Source of the DNA: Natronobacterium haloterrestre
Lineage (GTDB): Archaea > Halobacteriota > Halobacteria > Halobacteriales > Natrialbaceae
DNA: 64,000 bases
Direction of reading: 5' to 3'
Assembly (NCBI RefSeq): GCF_900112205.1
Contig: NZ_FOKW01000001.1
Coordinates: forward strand, 744,001-808,000
Shown here: in pieces, positions 53,366 to 62,161 of the stretch
How the letters are laid out: the number at the start of each line of letters is the position of its first letter
Numbering within the stretch: the stretch's first letter is position 1
Notes under the pieces: generated by a model
Database searches by the model: none
Seen by the model: the letters and a program-made list of their open reading frames with translations, nothing else
What the model was told of the DNA's origin: nothing
Program-made: the position numbers and the translations under genes

Positions 53366-54666
53366 GCTTTCACCTCCTCGCCCTCGCCGTCGTCACCGGC
53401 GTCGATCGACTCGAGAAAGGCCCGGGCCCGTCGCTCGGGATCGTCGTCGCTCTCCTCGAAGGTCTCTGCGTCTAAGTTCGCGCCGTACTCGTCGACCGAG
53501 AGGTGGCCGCGGACGCGGTACTCGCGGCCGACGATCCGTTCGCGGATCCGGTCGGCGACGACCTCCTGGTCCATCGCCTCGCGGGCCTGCTCCAGGGCGT
53601 CCTCGAGGGTGCCGCCGTAGACGTCCTCGGTGAGTTCGTCGTCGAGGACGGCAGTGAGAGCGCCCGTGCCGTCGTCGACGATCGCTTTCACCCGGAGGTC
53701 GTCGATCCCGTCGACGTCGCCGTGCGTGCGGCACTGGCCCTTCTGGATGACGCGGTAACACTCCGGACAGCGCTGGATGAGTCCGGAGCCGTCCCGGACC
53801 GCGATGACGTTGCCGACGACCTCGACGTCGTAGATGCCGCCGGTGCGGACGGCCTCGCCGACGTCCATCGTCGTCGTGTCGGCGCCGACGTCGACCTCGC
53901 GGTCGAGTTCGGTCACCGTCGAGAACTCCGAGACGTTGACCTCGGGGACGCCGCGGAACTCCTGGACGTAGGCGTTCTCGATGCGGACCGCGTTCCCCGC
54001 CTCGATCTCGGGTGCGGGCTCCCAGTTCGTGAACGGCAGGCGGCCGCTCTCGTCGCCGAAGACGCCGCTCAGGATCTCCGTCTCCCCGTCGCGGCCGTCG
54101 ATCGTTCGGCGCTCGCACTCGACGACGGCGACCTCGACGTTGACGGCGCGGTCGCCGGTCCGCAGGTCGGCGAGGTCGGCGTCGCCGCCGACCTCGTACG
54201 GGACCTCGAGCGACCCCTCCTCGAACGACAGCGAGGTACTCTCGCCGAGGTTGAGTTCGGGTTCGCCGTCCCACTCGCGGACGGAGGCGTTGCCCGCGGT
54301 GACGGTGTCGCCCGGCGAGAGACCGAAGTCCTCCCAGGCAGTGTAGTCGACGACGCCGGTGTCGTCGGCGAGTCGACCCTCGACGATGACGTGGTCGTCG
54401 CCCTGGTAACGGATCGACCGCTTGCCGGCCGTGAGGACGACGCCCGTCACCGTGACGCTGCCGTCCTCGGGCGAGATATCGGCGATGTCTTTCGATTCGG
54501 GCGCGCCGCCGCCACCGGAGCCGTCGCCGTACTTCCGCCGGAGGCTCCCTTTGGCCTCGTCGATCGGAACGCTGTACTCCACTAAGTTTTGCAGGTCGGA
54601 CTTGACCTCCTCTTTGTCGACGCCGAGGTCGGAGGCGAGTTCCTCGGCATGATCTTCGAGTTCCAT
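53362..54666 (-). CDS. rpa1: Single-stranded DNA-binding protein Rpa1 (replication factor A)
   Basis: 434 residues. At least three OB folds (KDIADISPEDGSVTVTGVVL; DRAVNVEVAVVECERRTIDG; GGIYDVEVVGNVIAVRDGSG) are followed by a zinc finger CPECYRVIQKGQCRTHG (about 302-318). It covers single-stranded DNA in replication and repair. The ATG at 54666 begins ELEDHAEELASDLGVDKEEV, a short helical N-terminus typical of haloarchaeal Rpa1. First gene of the three-gene operon. Confidence 0.93.
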   Translation of the reverse strand: MELEDHAEELASDLGVDKEEVKSDLQNLVEYSVPIDEAKGSLRRKYGDGSGGGGAPESKDIADISPEDGSVTVTGVVLTAGKRSIRYQGDDHVIVEGRLADDTGVVDYTAWEDFGLSPGDTVTAGNASVREWDGEPELNLGESTSLSFEEGSLEVPYEVGGDADLADLRTGDRAVNVEVAVVECERRTIDGRDGETEILSGVFGDESGRLPFTNWEPAPEIEAGNAVRIENAYVQEFRGVPEVNVSEFSTVTELDREVDVGADTTTMDVGEAVRTGGIYDVEVVGNVIAVRDGSGLIQRCPECYRVIQKGQCRTHGDVDGIDDLRVKAIVDDGTGALTAVLDDELTEDVYGGTLEDALEQAREAMDQEVVADRIRERIVGREYRVRGHLSVDEYGANLDAETFEESDDDPERRARAFLESIDAGDDGEGEEVKA

Positions 54667-54800
54667 TCGGTTTCATTTCGTGTGGCGGATTTAAAAGCGT
54701 TCCCGGAGCCCGGTGAAAGTGATCGCCACGGGCGGCCTCGAGGCCCCGAACCGGTCGCGACGTTCCCGGCTTTAACACGGCCGCGCTCGTAGGCCGCGCC

Positions 54801-56021
54801 ATGATCCCTCACTCGCGGAGCCGCGAGTCCCCGTTTCGCTTCGAGTACGACCCCGCGACGATCGGCTTCGGCCCGGGTTGCGTCGACGACCTCGCGGCCG
54901 AACTCGAGCGCCTGGGTCGCGAACGGGCGCTCGTCGTCTGCGGGTCGACGGTCGGTTCCACGCCTGCCGTGATCGACCCCGTGACCGCCGGCCTCGGCGA
55001 CCGGCTGGCCGGCGTCTTCGACGAGACGACCCCGGAGAAACGGCTCGAGACGGCACTGGACGGCCGGGACCGGCTCGAGGACGGGAACGCCGATGCGCTC
55101 GTGAGCCTCGGCGGCGGCAGCAGCATCGACGTCGCGAAGGCGATCAGCACGCTCGCGGCGAGCGACCGCACCCGCGAGGAGGCTGCCGCGGAGTTCGCCG
55201 AAACGGGAACGCTCGCGGTTCCCGACGATCCGGTGCCGATCGTCGCCGTCCCGACGACCCTCGCGGGCGCGGACCTCTCGCAGGGCGCCGGCCTCGCCGC
55301 GTCGCCGGCGTCCGGCCTCGTCGACGAGGGGGTCGGCGGCGGCCTCTCGGATCCCGAACTGATGCCCGCCGCGGCCTACTACGACCCGGAACTCCTCGCG
55401 ACGACGCCCGAGTCCGTCCTGACGGGTTCGGCGATGAACGGCTTCGACAAGGGCCTCGAGACGATCTACGCCGCGAACGCGACGCCGATCACCGACGCGA
55501 CGGCCGCCCGCGGCCTCGCCGCTCTCGAGTCGAACCTGCGTGCATACGGGCGGGGAGAACGGGACCTCGAGACGTACGAGGGGCTGCTCGAGGGGATCGT
55601 CCTCGTCCAGTACGGCATCTCCCGCCCCGGCGGGACGACGCTGTCGATCGTCCACGCGTTCGGCCACGGGCTGACCCGCGGGTACGAGGTGCAACAGGGG
55701 GTCGCCCACGCGGTCGTCGTCCCGCACGTCCTCGAGTACCTCTTCGAGCGGGACGGCGTCGACGCCCGGGTCGACGTCCTCGCGGACGCGCTCGGCGTCG
55801 AGGACGCGAGTCGGACGGGCGACGCCGTCGTCGAGACCGTAACCGAGGTCCGGGACGCGCTCGGACTGCCCTCGCGGCTTCGGGACGTCGACGGCCCGGA
55901 ACCCGACGCGTTCGAGGACGTCGCGGAAGCCATCCTCGCCGACGGGTTCATGGCGAACGCGCCGCCGGGCCTGGAGCCGTCGGTCGCGGAGATCGAAGGG
56001 GTGCTCGAGGCGGCCTGGTGA
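54801..56021 (+). CDS. Iron-containing alcohol dehydrogenase
   Basis: A 406-residue group III dehydrogenase. NAD(P) binding is at ALVSLGGGSSIDVAKAIS (about 93-110), followed by IVAVPTTLAGADLSQGAG; the metal site is formed by the Asp in NGFDKGLE and His in IVHAFGHGL (about 289-297). The substrate (alcohol or aldehyde, glycerol-type) cannot be assigned. It is divergent from the rpa1 operon over ~135 bp. Confidence 0.88.
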   Translation: MIPHSRSRESPFRFEYDPATIGFGPGCVDDLAAELERLGRERALVVCGSTVGSTPAVIDPVTAGLGDRLAGVFDETTPEKRLETALDGRDRLEDGNADALVSLGGGSSIDVAKAISTLAASDRTREEAAAEFAETGTLAVPDDPVPIVAVPTTLAGADLSQGAGLAASPASGLVDEGVGGGLSDPELMPAAAYYDPELLATTPESVLTGSAMNGFDKGLETIYAANATPITDATAARGLAALESNLRAYGRGERDLETYEGLLEGIVLVQYGISRPGGTTLSIVHAFGHGLTRGYEVQQGVAHAVVVPHVLEYLFERDGVDARVDVLADALGVEDASRTGDAVVETVTEVRDALGLPSRLRDVDGPEPDAFEDVAEAILADGFMANAPPGLEPSVAEIEGVLEAAW

Positions 56022-56056
56022 CGCTGCTCGGGGCGACGCGTTCGAGGCGACAGCGG

Positions 56057-56563
56057 TTACTCGAGGTCGACCGCGGACGGGGGCTCGACACCCCGTTCGG
56101 GCGGGGCCAACCCCTCGTGGAGCGGCGACACCAGTCGGAGGAGGTAAATCGCGATCACCGTTCCGCCCGCCGCCAGGAGGAAGGCAACGATCGACGGGGT
56201 CGCCGGCAGGCCCTCGAGGACGGACAGTCCGAACCCACCACCGGCCAGTGACAGCGCCATCCAGAAATGCAAGTCCGGAACCCGGGAGACGATCGCGTCC
56301 CGGTAGTAGGTCGCATAGAGGAACCCGGCGAAGAGACCGAGTCCCGCGGCGATCCAGGGTCGGAGGGGTGGTCCCTCCGTGCCGGGGTTGACCCCGGTGG
56401 TCGACCCTGGCAACGCCATGCCCGGCCGAACGTGGGCGAGCCAGGCGAACACAGGGACGGCGACGGCAAGTACCAGTAGCTCGGCCGAACGGCCGTCGAA
56501 GATCGTCCAGCCGTTACCGCCATCGTCACCGTCACGAATCCCCTCGAGCACGGAGCCGATCAT
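56057..56563 (-). CDS. Haloarchaeal four-helix membrane protein, unknown function
   Basis: 168 residues with about four predicted helices (around 30-47, 70-86, 97-115 and 120-141), beginning IGSVLEGIRDGDDGGNGWTIF. I do not recognise the family. The ATG is 172 bp beyond the end of the zinc-ribbon gene upstream, and stem-loop repeat copy B lies in that gap. Confidence 0.6.
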   Translation of the reverse strand: MIGSVLEGIRDGDDGGNGWTIFDGRSAELLVLAVAVPVFAWLAHVRPGMALPGSTTGVNPGTEGPPLRPWIAAGLGLFAGFLYATYYRDAIVSRVPDLHFWMALSLAGGGFGLSVLEGLPATPSIVAFLLAAGGTVIAIYLLRLVSPLHEGLAPPERGVEPPSAVDLE

Positions 56564-56652
56564 ACGGTCGAGTAGCACCCACCAGGGGTTGAAAATTACT
56601 GATGCATTCCGGAACGTCTCGGACGGTGACTGCGGCCGGGCGAAGGAGAGCG

Positions 56653-56738
56653 TCGTACGGGTCACCGTCCGCCAGTTCCGGCGCAACCCCGACCCGGGCG
56701 GCGGGTGCGCCGTGACATCGGGACAGCGATCCGTCTCA
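56653..56738 (-). repeat. Stem-loop repeat, copy B, starting at a stop codon
   Basis: Read on the minus strand it begins with the TGA of the DUF7130 gene and matches copy A (42057-42142) over its whole length at about 80%. The core is GGCGCACCC...GGGGTTGCGCC. The paired arms have changed relative to copy A while keeping base pairing, as expected for a conserved RNA hairpin. Confidence 0.72.
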
Positions 56739-57032
56739 GTCCTCCGCCCAGTAGTACAGGTCCTCCCGAGGCGCACCACAGTCCGGACACTCCGCTGGGA
56801 GTTCGTCTTCTATCCGGCCCAGTTCGCCACACTCCCAGCAGCGCCACATGACGTAGTCCTTCCCGGTGATGTCGCGCGCCTCGCCGAGGGTCTTCTCGGG
56901 GGACGCCTCCGGCGCGAGGACGTAGAACCCGTCGTCGTCGACGCCCCTGACGGTCCCGAGTTCGTTGCCGTCCGCGTCGTAGATCGGCTGTCCGACGTCG
57001 ACGCCCGCGTACAGCCGCTGGTCGTTGCTCAC
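56736..57032 (-). CDS. DUF7130 family rubredoxin-like zinc-ribbon protein
   Basis: 98 residues. An N-terminal beta barrel (YAGVDVGQPIYDADGNELGTVRGVDDDGFYVLAP, PRC-barrel-like, 8-42) is followed by a rubredoxin-type Cys4 site, WRCWECGELG and ECPDCGAPREDLYYW. It may bind iron or zinc; role unknown. It is followed by stem-loop repeat copy B at its stop codon. Confidence 0.8.
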   Translation of the reverse strand: MSNDQRLYAGVDVGQPIYDADGNELGTVRGVDDDGFYVLAPEASPEKTLGEARDITGKDYVMWRCWECGELGRIEDELPAECPDCGAPREDLYYWAED

Positions 57033-57098
57033 GGTGGACCACCACTGTGGTACTACGACACAAAGAGAGTAAAAGCTAACACGCCGGACCGTCGTGGC

Positions 57099-57863
57099 TC
57101 ACTCCGCCTCGGCGCGTTCGTCCTCTTCGACGTAGGACGGCCGCTCGGCGTACTCGATCGGATCCCGGACGCCGATCCGCTGGAACGCCTGCAACCGATA
57201 CGCGCACGCGTCGCAGGTCCCACAGGCCGGTTCGTTCTCGCGGTAACAGCTCCAGGTGTGTTCGTAGGGCACCTCGAGTTGCTCGCCGCGGCGAGCGATG
57301 TCGGTCTTCGAGTGCTCGACGAACGGCGCCTCGATCGAGATTTCGGTCTCGGGTTTCGTCCCGACGTCGACCACGTTCTCGAAGGCCTCGAAGAACTCGG
57401 GGCGGCAGTCCGGATACCCCGAGAAGTCCTCGCTGTGTGCGCCGATGAAAACCGCGTCGCAGTCGTTTGCCTCCGCGTAGGAAACGGCCATCGCGAGCAG
57501 GTTCGCGTTCCGGAAGGGGACGTACGACGAGGGGATCTCGTCGCTGTCCATGTCCGCGTCCGCGACGTCCATGTCCTCGTCGGTGAGGCTCGAGGCGCCG
57601 ATCGCCGCGAGGTGACCGGTCTCGATCCGCAGGAAGTCCGCGACGTCGACCTCGTCCGCGAGTCGGCGGGCACACTCGAGTTCGCGGTCCTCGGTGCGCT
57701 GGCCGTAGGAGGTGTGCAGGGCGTAGATCTCGTAGCCCCGGTCACGAGCCTCGTAGGCGGCGGTGGCGCTGTCCATGCCGCCGGAGAGGAGGACGACGGC
57801 ACGCTTTGCGTCGGTTCCGTTCGATGCGTCTTCGTCGGTCGCGGTAGGTTCGGTCTCGGTCAT
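57099..57863 (-). CDS. queC: 7-cyano-7-deazaguanine synthase QueC
   Basis: 254 residues. It forms preQ0 from 7-carboxy-7-deazaguanine, the precursor of archaeosine in archaeal tRNA. The PP-loop motif SGGMDSATAAYEA (26-38), HTSYGQRTEDRELE and YVPFRNANLLAMAVSYAE are conserved; zinc is bound by CYRENEPACGTCDAC (about 212-226). It is the last gene of the queD-queE-queC operon. Confidence 0.95.
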   Translation of the reverse strand: MTETEPTATDEDASNGTDAKRAVVLLSGGMDSATAAYEARDRGYEIYALHTSYGQRTEDRELECARRLADEVDVADFLRIETGHLAAIGASSLTDEDMDVADADMDSDEIPSSYVPFRNANLLAMAVSYAEANDCDAVFIGAHSEDFSGYPDCRPEFFEAFENVVDVGTKPETEISIEAPFVEHSKTDIARRGEQLEVPYEHTWSCYRENEPACGTCDACAYRLQAFQRIGVRDPIEYAERPSYVEEDERAEAE

Positions 57864-57888
57864 TGATCGTGATCGTGATCGTGATCGG
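57864..57888. repeat. Short (GATCGT)n tandem repeat in the queE-queC gap
   Basis: Four near-perfect 6 bp units in the 31 bp between the two genes; a slippage-prone but otherwise unexplained spacer. Confidence 0.7.
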
Positions 57889-57894
57889 TCGGGT

Positions 57895-58722
57895 TCAGGT
57901 CTCCGGCGCGTCGTTCCACAGGTCCACGTGCAGCCGCGGCGTGTACCGGAAGCCGTACTCCATCGCCAGCTCCGCGGTCCGGTTGCGGGTCTCCGCGAGG
58001 CGTTCGCGGGTCGCTCCCTCGGGCATCAGGAGGACGTCCTCGTCGCGAACGGGGACGTCGGCGACCCCGCGCAGGTCCTCGAGCAACTCGAGAATTTCCG
58101 GCATATCGTCGTCGTCGGTGACGACGAACTTCAGCTGGAAGGGGTACGCCTCGACGAGCGCGGAAAGCGATTCGAGGTCGATCCGCGCGTCCTCGTGGCG
58201 CTTCTCCCACTCGCCCTCGTCCTGGGATTCGTTCGGGATCTCGTCTCTCGGGTCCCGCTCGGGCGTGGGCGTGCTGCTCTCGAGTTTCGGGCTGATGGAG
58301 ACGAGGTCGATCGGCGCGTCCCGATGGATCGTCCCGTTGGTCTCGACGGTGGTGTGGTACCCCCGGTCGTCGAGGCGCTCGAGCAGGGCGACGCTCTCCC
58401 CGTGGAGCAGGGGCTCGCCCCCGGTGAGCACGACGTGGTCGGCGTCGCGGGCCTCGATCTCGGCGACGATCTCCTCGAGGGTCATCCGGGCGTGGGTCGG
58501 CTCCCAGGAGGTATGATAGGAGTCACAGAACCAGCACCGGAGGTTACAGCCGCTCGTTCGGACGAACGTGGAGGGGACGCCGGCGAGGGTCCCCTCCCCC
58601 TGCAGGGAGTAGAACAGTTCGTTGATCGGGAGCGTGGGGCCGTCTCCGTCGGGGCCCTCGGTCGTGTCTCCGCGCTCGCCGGTCCCCGTCGACTCCGCGT
58701 CGACCGAATCCGATACCGGCAT
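57895..58722 (-). CDS. queE: 7-carboxy-7-deazaguanine synthase QueE (radical SAM)
   Basis: 275 residues. It converts 6-carboxytetrahydropterin to 7-carboxy-7-deazaguanine. CNLRCWFCD (C-x3-C-x2-C, about 59-67), LTGGEPLLH and VETNGTI are the SAM/cluster motifs; YSLQGEG near 38 is the family opener. An acidic tail of low complexity precedes the domain. The ATG at 58722 (one base after the queD stop) is chosen; a longer frame starts at 58743. Confidence 0.93.
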   Translation of the reverse strand: MPVSDSVDAESTGTGERGDTTEGPDGDGPTLPINELFYSLQGEGTLAGVPSTFVRTSGCNLRCWFCDSYHTSWEPTHARMTLEEIVAEIEARDADHVVLTGGEPLLHGESVALLERLDDRGYHTTVETNGTIHRDAPIDLVSISPKLESSTPTPERDPRDEIPNESQDEGEWEKRHEDARIDLESLSALVEAYPFQLKFVVTDDDDMPEILELLEDLRGVADVPVRDEDVLLMPEGATRERLAETRNRTAELAMEYGFRYTPRLHVDLWNDAPET

Positions 58723-58723
58723 C

Positions 58724-59206
58724 TCAGAACCCGCTGCCCCCACAGAGTTCGCTCGTTTCGCTCACCCGCACCGCCACGTCGGTGACGGTGTCGGGAAGGG
58801 CCGCCTCGAGTTTCTCCTCGAGGAGGGCGCTCATCACCTCGGCCGTCGGCGGATGCTCGAGGACGACGACGCCGTCGCCGTCGCCCGCGGCCTCGAAGGC
58901 CTCGACCAGCGGGTCACCGGCCTCGAGCAGGAACACGTGGTCCCACTCCTCGATGACGCCGGTGATCTCGCCCTTGTCGGCGATCCATCCCTCCTCGGTC
59001 AGTTCGCCCTCGACGGTGACGGCGATTTGGTAGTTGTGGCCGTGGGGCCGAGAACACTTCCCGTCGTGGTGGAGCAGGCGATGGCCCGTGCTGATCCGGA
59101 TCGGCCGCTCGTGGCCGACCCTGAGGACCCGCCGATCCCCGACGAGGTCCCCGGTTCCCGTGTCGGACGACTTCTCGCGCTCGAGGCGACCCGCTGTCTC
59201 GGTCAT
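58724..59206 (-). CDS. queD: 6-carboxytetrahydropterin synthase QueD
   Basis: 160 residues, the first preQ0-pathway enzyme. HRLLHHDGKCSRPHGHNYQIAVTVEG carries the zinc-binding His residues and the catalytic Cys (about 44-69). KGEITGVIEEWDHVFLL and LEHPPTAEVMSALLEE complete the active site. First gene of the que operon; the ATG follows an AT-rich stretch (CTTAAGTATTCTCGG on the minus strand, near 59220-59234) that can hold the promoter. Confidence 0.93.
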   Translation of the reverse strand: MTETAGRLEREKSSDTGTGDLVGDRRVLRVGHERPIRISTGHRLLHHDGKCSRPHGHNYQIAVTVEGELTEEGWIADKGEITGVIEEWDHVFLLEAGDPLVEAFEAAGDGDGVVVLEHPPTAEVMSALLEEKLEAALPDTVTDVAVRVSETSELCGGSGF

Positions 59207-59433
59207 ACTCGGATATTCTTCCGAGAATACTTAAGGATGATCGAACGAGTCGAGGAGCCGGGACCGACCGGGGGGTCCCTACCCGACACTCACCAGACAC
59301 TCACCCGACACTCGAGGGGTCGAGATCGCCGCGGGAGGAAAACCGGGAACTCGAACCGGAAGACGTGCCGCTCTCGAAGCCGGGAACGCGACCGTCCCTC
59401 CGTCCACCCCCGCCGAAAAGTCGTGACCGGCGA

Positions 59434-59790
59434 TCAGTCGTCGAGTTGATCCTGCAGCCGGTTTTTCGCCTCTGTACGCCGTTTCTTCGAACACTCGGGG
59501 GCGTCGTCCGAGAAGTCGATCTCGATCTCGTCTAACGTCCGCCGGTAGATGTTCGTGCGCCGTCCCTTCTCGGAGAGCCGTCGGCCTTCACAGGTCAACA
59601 GTCCCGCGTCTACGAGTTCCTCGATCCGCCGATAACAGGTCGCGATCGGGATCTCGACGTCCTCGCTGAGCGCCTGTGCGGACTTCGGCGTCCCCGCCGC
59701 ACAGAGGATTTCCGCGCTGTACTTGTTTCCGAGGGCGGACAACACCGTGGCCGAGTCCACCTCGTCCGATTCCGTCCGACTACGTGACAT
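59434..59790 (-). CDS. Winged-helix transcriptional regulator
   Basis: 118 residues. VLSALGNKYSAEILCAAGTPKSAQALSEDVEIPIATCYRRIEELVDAGLL (about 13-62) is a winged helix with the recognition helix IPIATCYRRIEELVD, close to ArsR/TrmB-type haloarchaeal regulators. The C-terminus (CSKKRRTEAKNRLQDQLDD) is basic and helical. The ATG at 59790 is preferred; a GTG at 59796 or ATG at 59814 is possible. A perfect 15 bp palindrome lies directly upstream, suggesting autoregulation. Confidence 0.8.
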   Translation of the reverse strand: MSRSRTESDEVDSATVLSALGNKYSAEILCAAGTPKSAQALSEDVEIPIATCYRRIEELVDAGLLTCEGRRLSEKGRRTNIYRRTLDEIEIDFSDDAPECSKKRRTEAKNRLQDQLDD

Positions 59791-59811
59791 CGTCACTCCG
59801 TTTCTAGTTAT

Positions 59812-59826
59812 CAAGATTGAATCTTG
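59812..59826. promoter_or_regulatory. Perfect 15 bp palindrome, putative operator
   Basis: CAAGATT-G-AATCTTG, arms of 7 bp, 22 bp upstream of the regulator start and 93 bp ahead of the divergent CinA-like gene. The position suits a dimeric winged-helix protein binding its own promoter. Confidence 0.6.
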
Positions 59827-59918
59827 TGGTTAGTGAACTGTCGCTTCGGTACGATACTGACGGCGAGTGACATAATCGGGACGAGACGCATTTGGGGGTC
59901 CGGCCCGAACGGGTCGGT

Positions 59919-60644
59919 ATGAACGTCGCGGTCGTCACTGTCGGAGACGAACTGCTCGCGGGGCAAACGACGAACACGAACGCCACCTGGCTCTGCGAGC
60001 GGTTCGACCGCCGCGGGGTCGACGTCGAGCGGGTCACGACGGTTCCGGACCGGGTCACCGACATCGCCCGCGTCGTCAACGAGTACCGCGCCGAGTACGA
60101 CGCCGTCGTCGTCACCGGCGGCGTCGGCCCGACCCACGACGACGTCACGATGGACGGGGTCGCCGCCGCGCTCGGCCGTCCGCTCGAGGAACACGAAACC
60201 GCACTCGCCTGGCTCGAGGAAGAAGGGTACTCCCGGTCGGATCTGACGGCGGGGACGGCCGACCTCCCGGCGGGCGCGCGGGCACTGCACAACGAGGTCG
60301 GCGTCGCGCCCGGCGCGGCCGTCGAAGGCATCTACGTCCTGCCCGGGGTCCCCGCGGAAATGCGCGCGATGTTCGAGTCGATCGAGGAGGAGTTTTCCGG
60401 GACGGAGACCCACCGCGAGGGCGTCGTTGCGGACGAACCCGAGAGCGCGCTGCTGGACCGCCTCGAGACGCTTCGCGAGCGGTTCGACGTTTCGGTCGGC
60501 AGCTATCCCGGAGAGTCGGTCCGCATCGAGATCAAGGGCAGCGAGGAGTCGACGGTGTGCGAAGCCGCAGACTGGCTGCGCGAACGGGTCGAGACTCCGG
60601 AGCCGAATCCGGAGTCCCCCTCGACGACCGACGCGTCGGACTAG
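59919..60644 (+). CDS. CinA-like / molybdopterin-binding domain protein
   Basis: 241 residues. VAVVTVGDELLAGQTTNTNATWL (3-25) and VVTGGVGPTHDDVTMDGVA (about 63-81) are the MoCF/CinA N-terminal signatures, and YVLPGVPAEMRAMFE the third. It lacks the C-terminal NMN deamidase (PncC) half, so it is the single-domain archaeal form. The role in archaea (nucleotide damage or cofactor repair) is not settled. It overlaps the convergent small gene by 3 bp at the stop. Confidence 0.85.
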   Translation: MNVAVVTVGDELLAGQTTNTNATWLCERFDRRGVDVERVTTVPDRVTDIARVVNEYRAEYDAVVVTGGVGPTHDDVTMDGVAAALGRPLEEHETALAWLEEEGYSRSDLTAGTADLPAGARALHNEVGVAPGAAVEGIYVLPGVPAEMRAMFESIEEEFSGTETHREGVVADEPESALLDRLETLRERFDVSVGSYPGESVRIEIKGSEESTVCEAADWLRERVETPEPNPESPSTTDASD

Positions 60645-60766
60645 CGGTAGAGGTAGACCAGCCAGACGATCGTTACCAGCAATCCGAGGATGAGCGCCCC
60701 CCAGCCGACGACGTCCATCGGGAGCACCGGTTCCGACTCCAGCACGGCCTGCGTGAGTTCGTTCAT
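60641..60766 (-). CDS. Single-helix 41-residue membrane peptide
   Basis: MNELTQAVLESEPVLPMDVV then WGALILGLLVTIVWLVYLYR: a short N-terminal helix and one transmembrane helix ending in Tyr-Arg. The stop overlaps the end of the CinA-like gene (3-4 bp, convergent). Coding look and clean start/stop support it, but I have no homologue to name. Confidence 0.6.
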   Translation of the reverse strand: MNELTQAVLESEPVLPMDVVGWGALILGLLVTIVWLVYLYR

Positions 60767-60898
60767 GATCGGCGATCCGTACCCATTCCCCTTAGTTTTT
60801 CAGAAAAGCCGCGGTGGTGAGGTCGCCGACTCGAGGCTGCCGGACCGTCGGCGCGGCGAACCCGCACACTCACGTACGGCCGACGGCAACGTAGCGGC

Positions 60899-62050
60899 AT
60901 GGAGGCTCTCGGCGTCGTCGTCAACCCGATCGCCGGCATGGGCGGTCGGGTCGGGCTGAAAGGAACCGACGGAAAAGTCGAGGAGGCACGCCGACGCGGC
61001 GCACAGCCGCGCGCTCCGGAACGCGCCCGTGCGGCGTTGCGCTCGCTTCGGAACCGCGACCCCGACACCGCCGTCTACACGGCCGCGGGAGTCATGGGCG
61101 AGCGCGCCGCTCGAGACGCGGGGTTCGATCCGGTCGTGGTCTACGACCCGGCCGACAGCGACGACCACACGGGGGCGGATCCCGCGCGTCCGTCCGATCC
61201 AGCCGAGGCGGAGACGGCCGCGACCGACACCCGCCGGGCCGTCCGGGCCGTCCTCGAGCACGACGTCGACCTCGTGCTGTTCGTCGGCGGGGACGGAACG
61301 GCCGTCGACGTCGCGGAGACCCTCGAGCGCGTCGAGGGCGACGCGGACGACCGGACTCCAGTTTTGGGGGTCCCCGCGGGCGTCAAGATCTACTCCTCCG
61401 TCTTCGCCGTCACGCCCGAGGACGCCGGTCGGATCGCCGCCGAGTTCGACCGCGTCGCCGCTCGCGAGGTCAACGACATCGACGAGGATGCCTACCGCGA
61501 GGGCGAGGTCCGCGCGGAACTCCGGGCGGTCGTCCCCGTCCCCGTCGCCGACGACGTGCAGTCGAGCAAGCAACTCGCGAGCGGGAGCGTCGACTCGCTG
61601 GCTGCGGGGTTCGCCCGCGAGGTCGAACCGGGCCGGACGTACGTCTTCGGCCCCGGCAGTACTGTCGGCGCGATCGAGGAGGAACTGGGCCTCGAGCCGT
61701 CGCCGCTTGGCGTGGACGTGTGGCGGGCGGGAGACGACGACGACCGTGGCACCCTCCTCGCCCGCGACGCCGCCGAAGCGGAGATCCTCGAAGTCCTCGA
61801 GGACCCGGTGACGATCGTCGTCTCGCCGATCGGAGGCCAGGGGTTCGTTTTCGGCCGCGGGAACCACCAGATCTCGCCGCCGGTGATCCGGCGGGCCGAC
61901 GAGATCGAGATCGTCGCCTCTGCCGAGAAGTTGGACGGTATCGACGCGCTGCACGTCGATACCGACGACGACGACCTCGACGAGGAACTCCGGGGATGGA
62001 CCCGGGTCCGAACGGGACGATTCACGACCCGACTGGTCAACGTCGCCTGA
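60899..62050 (+). CDS. ATP-NAD kinase-like protein (COG3199)
   Basis: 383 residues. EALGVVVNPIAGMGGRVGLKGTDGK (2-26) and VLFVGGDGTAVDVAET (about 123-138) are the diacylglycerol-kinase/NAD-kinase ATP motifs. IVVSPIGGQGFVFGRGNHQISPPVI near 300-325 is typical of the archaeal ATP-NAD kinase family. The family may phosphorylate NAD or another molecule; activity not proved here. The long insert between the first two motifs is charged. Confidence 0.85.
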   Translation: MEALGVVVNPIAGMGGRVGLKGTDGKVEEARRRGAQPRAPERARAALRSLRNRDPDTAVYTAAGVMGERAARDAGFDPVVVYDPADSDDHTGADPARPSDPAEAETAATDTRRAVRAVLEHDVDLVLFVGGDGTAVDVAETLERVEGDADDRTPVLGVPAGVKIYSSVFAVTPEDAGRIAAEFDRVAAREVNDIDEDAYREGEVRAELRAVVPVPVADDVQSSKQLASGSVDSLAAGFAREVEPGRTYVFGPGSTVGAIEEELGLEPSPLGVDVWRAGDDDDRGTLLARDAAEAEILEVLEDPVTIVVSPIGGQGFVFGRGNHQISPPVIRRADEIEIVASAEKLDGIDALHVDTDDDDLDEELRGWTRVRTGRFTTRLVNVA

Positions 62051-62116
62051 AAATATAAGGACGGGAAATACACAGCGGCGAGCAGGGCCTGTATAATCAC
62101 GAGTGGAAATATAAGG
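62051..62116. repeat. Two direct repeats AAATATAAGG upstream of the PhoU-like gene
   Basis: Exact 10 bp copies at 62051-62060 and 62107-62116, 56 bp apart. Each resembles a TATA element, so two promoters or two regulator sites are possible. The second lies ~46 bp before the ATG at 62162. Confidence 0.55.
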
Positions 62117-62161
62117 GTGGTATAGTCAAGATTAAGGTCGCGCCACGCTATACCCATGCGT

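Noticed and set aside
52139..53620. Long frame antisense to rpap1 and rpa1
   Set aside because: Gly/Val/Arg repeats generated by the acidic coding of the other strand.
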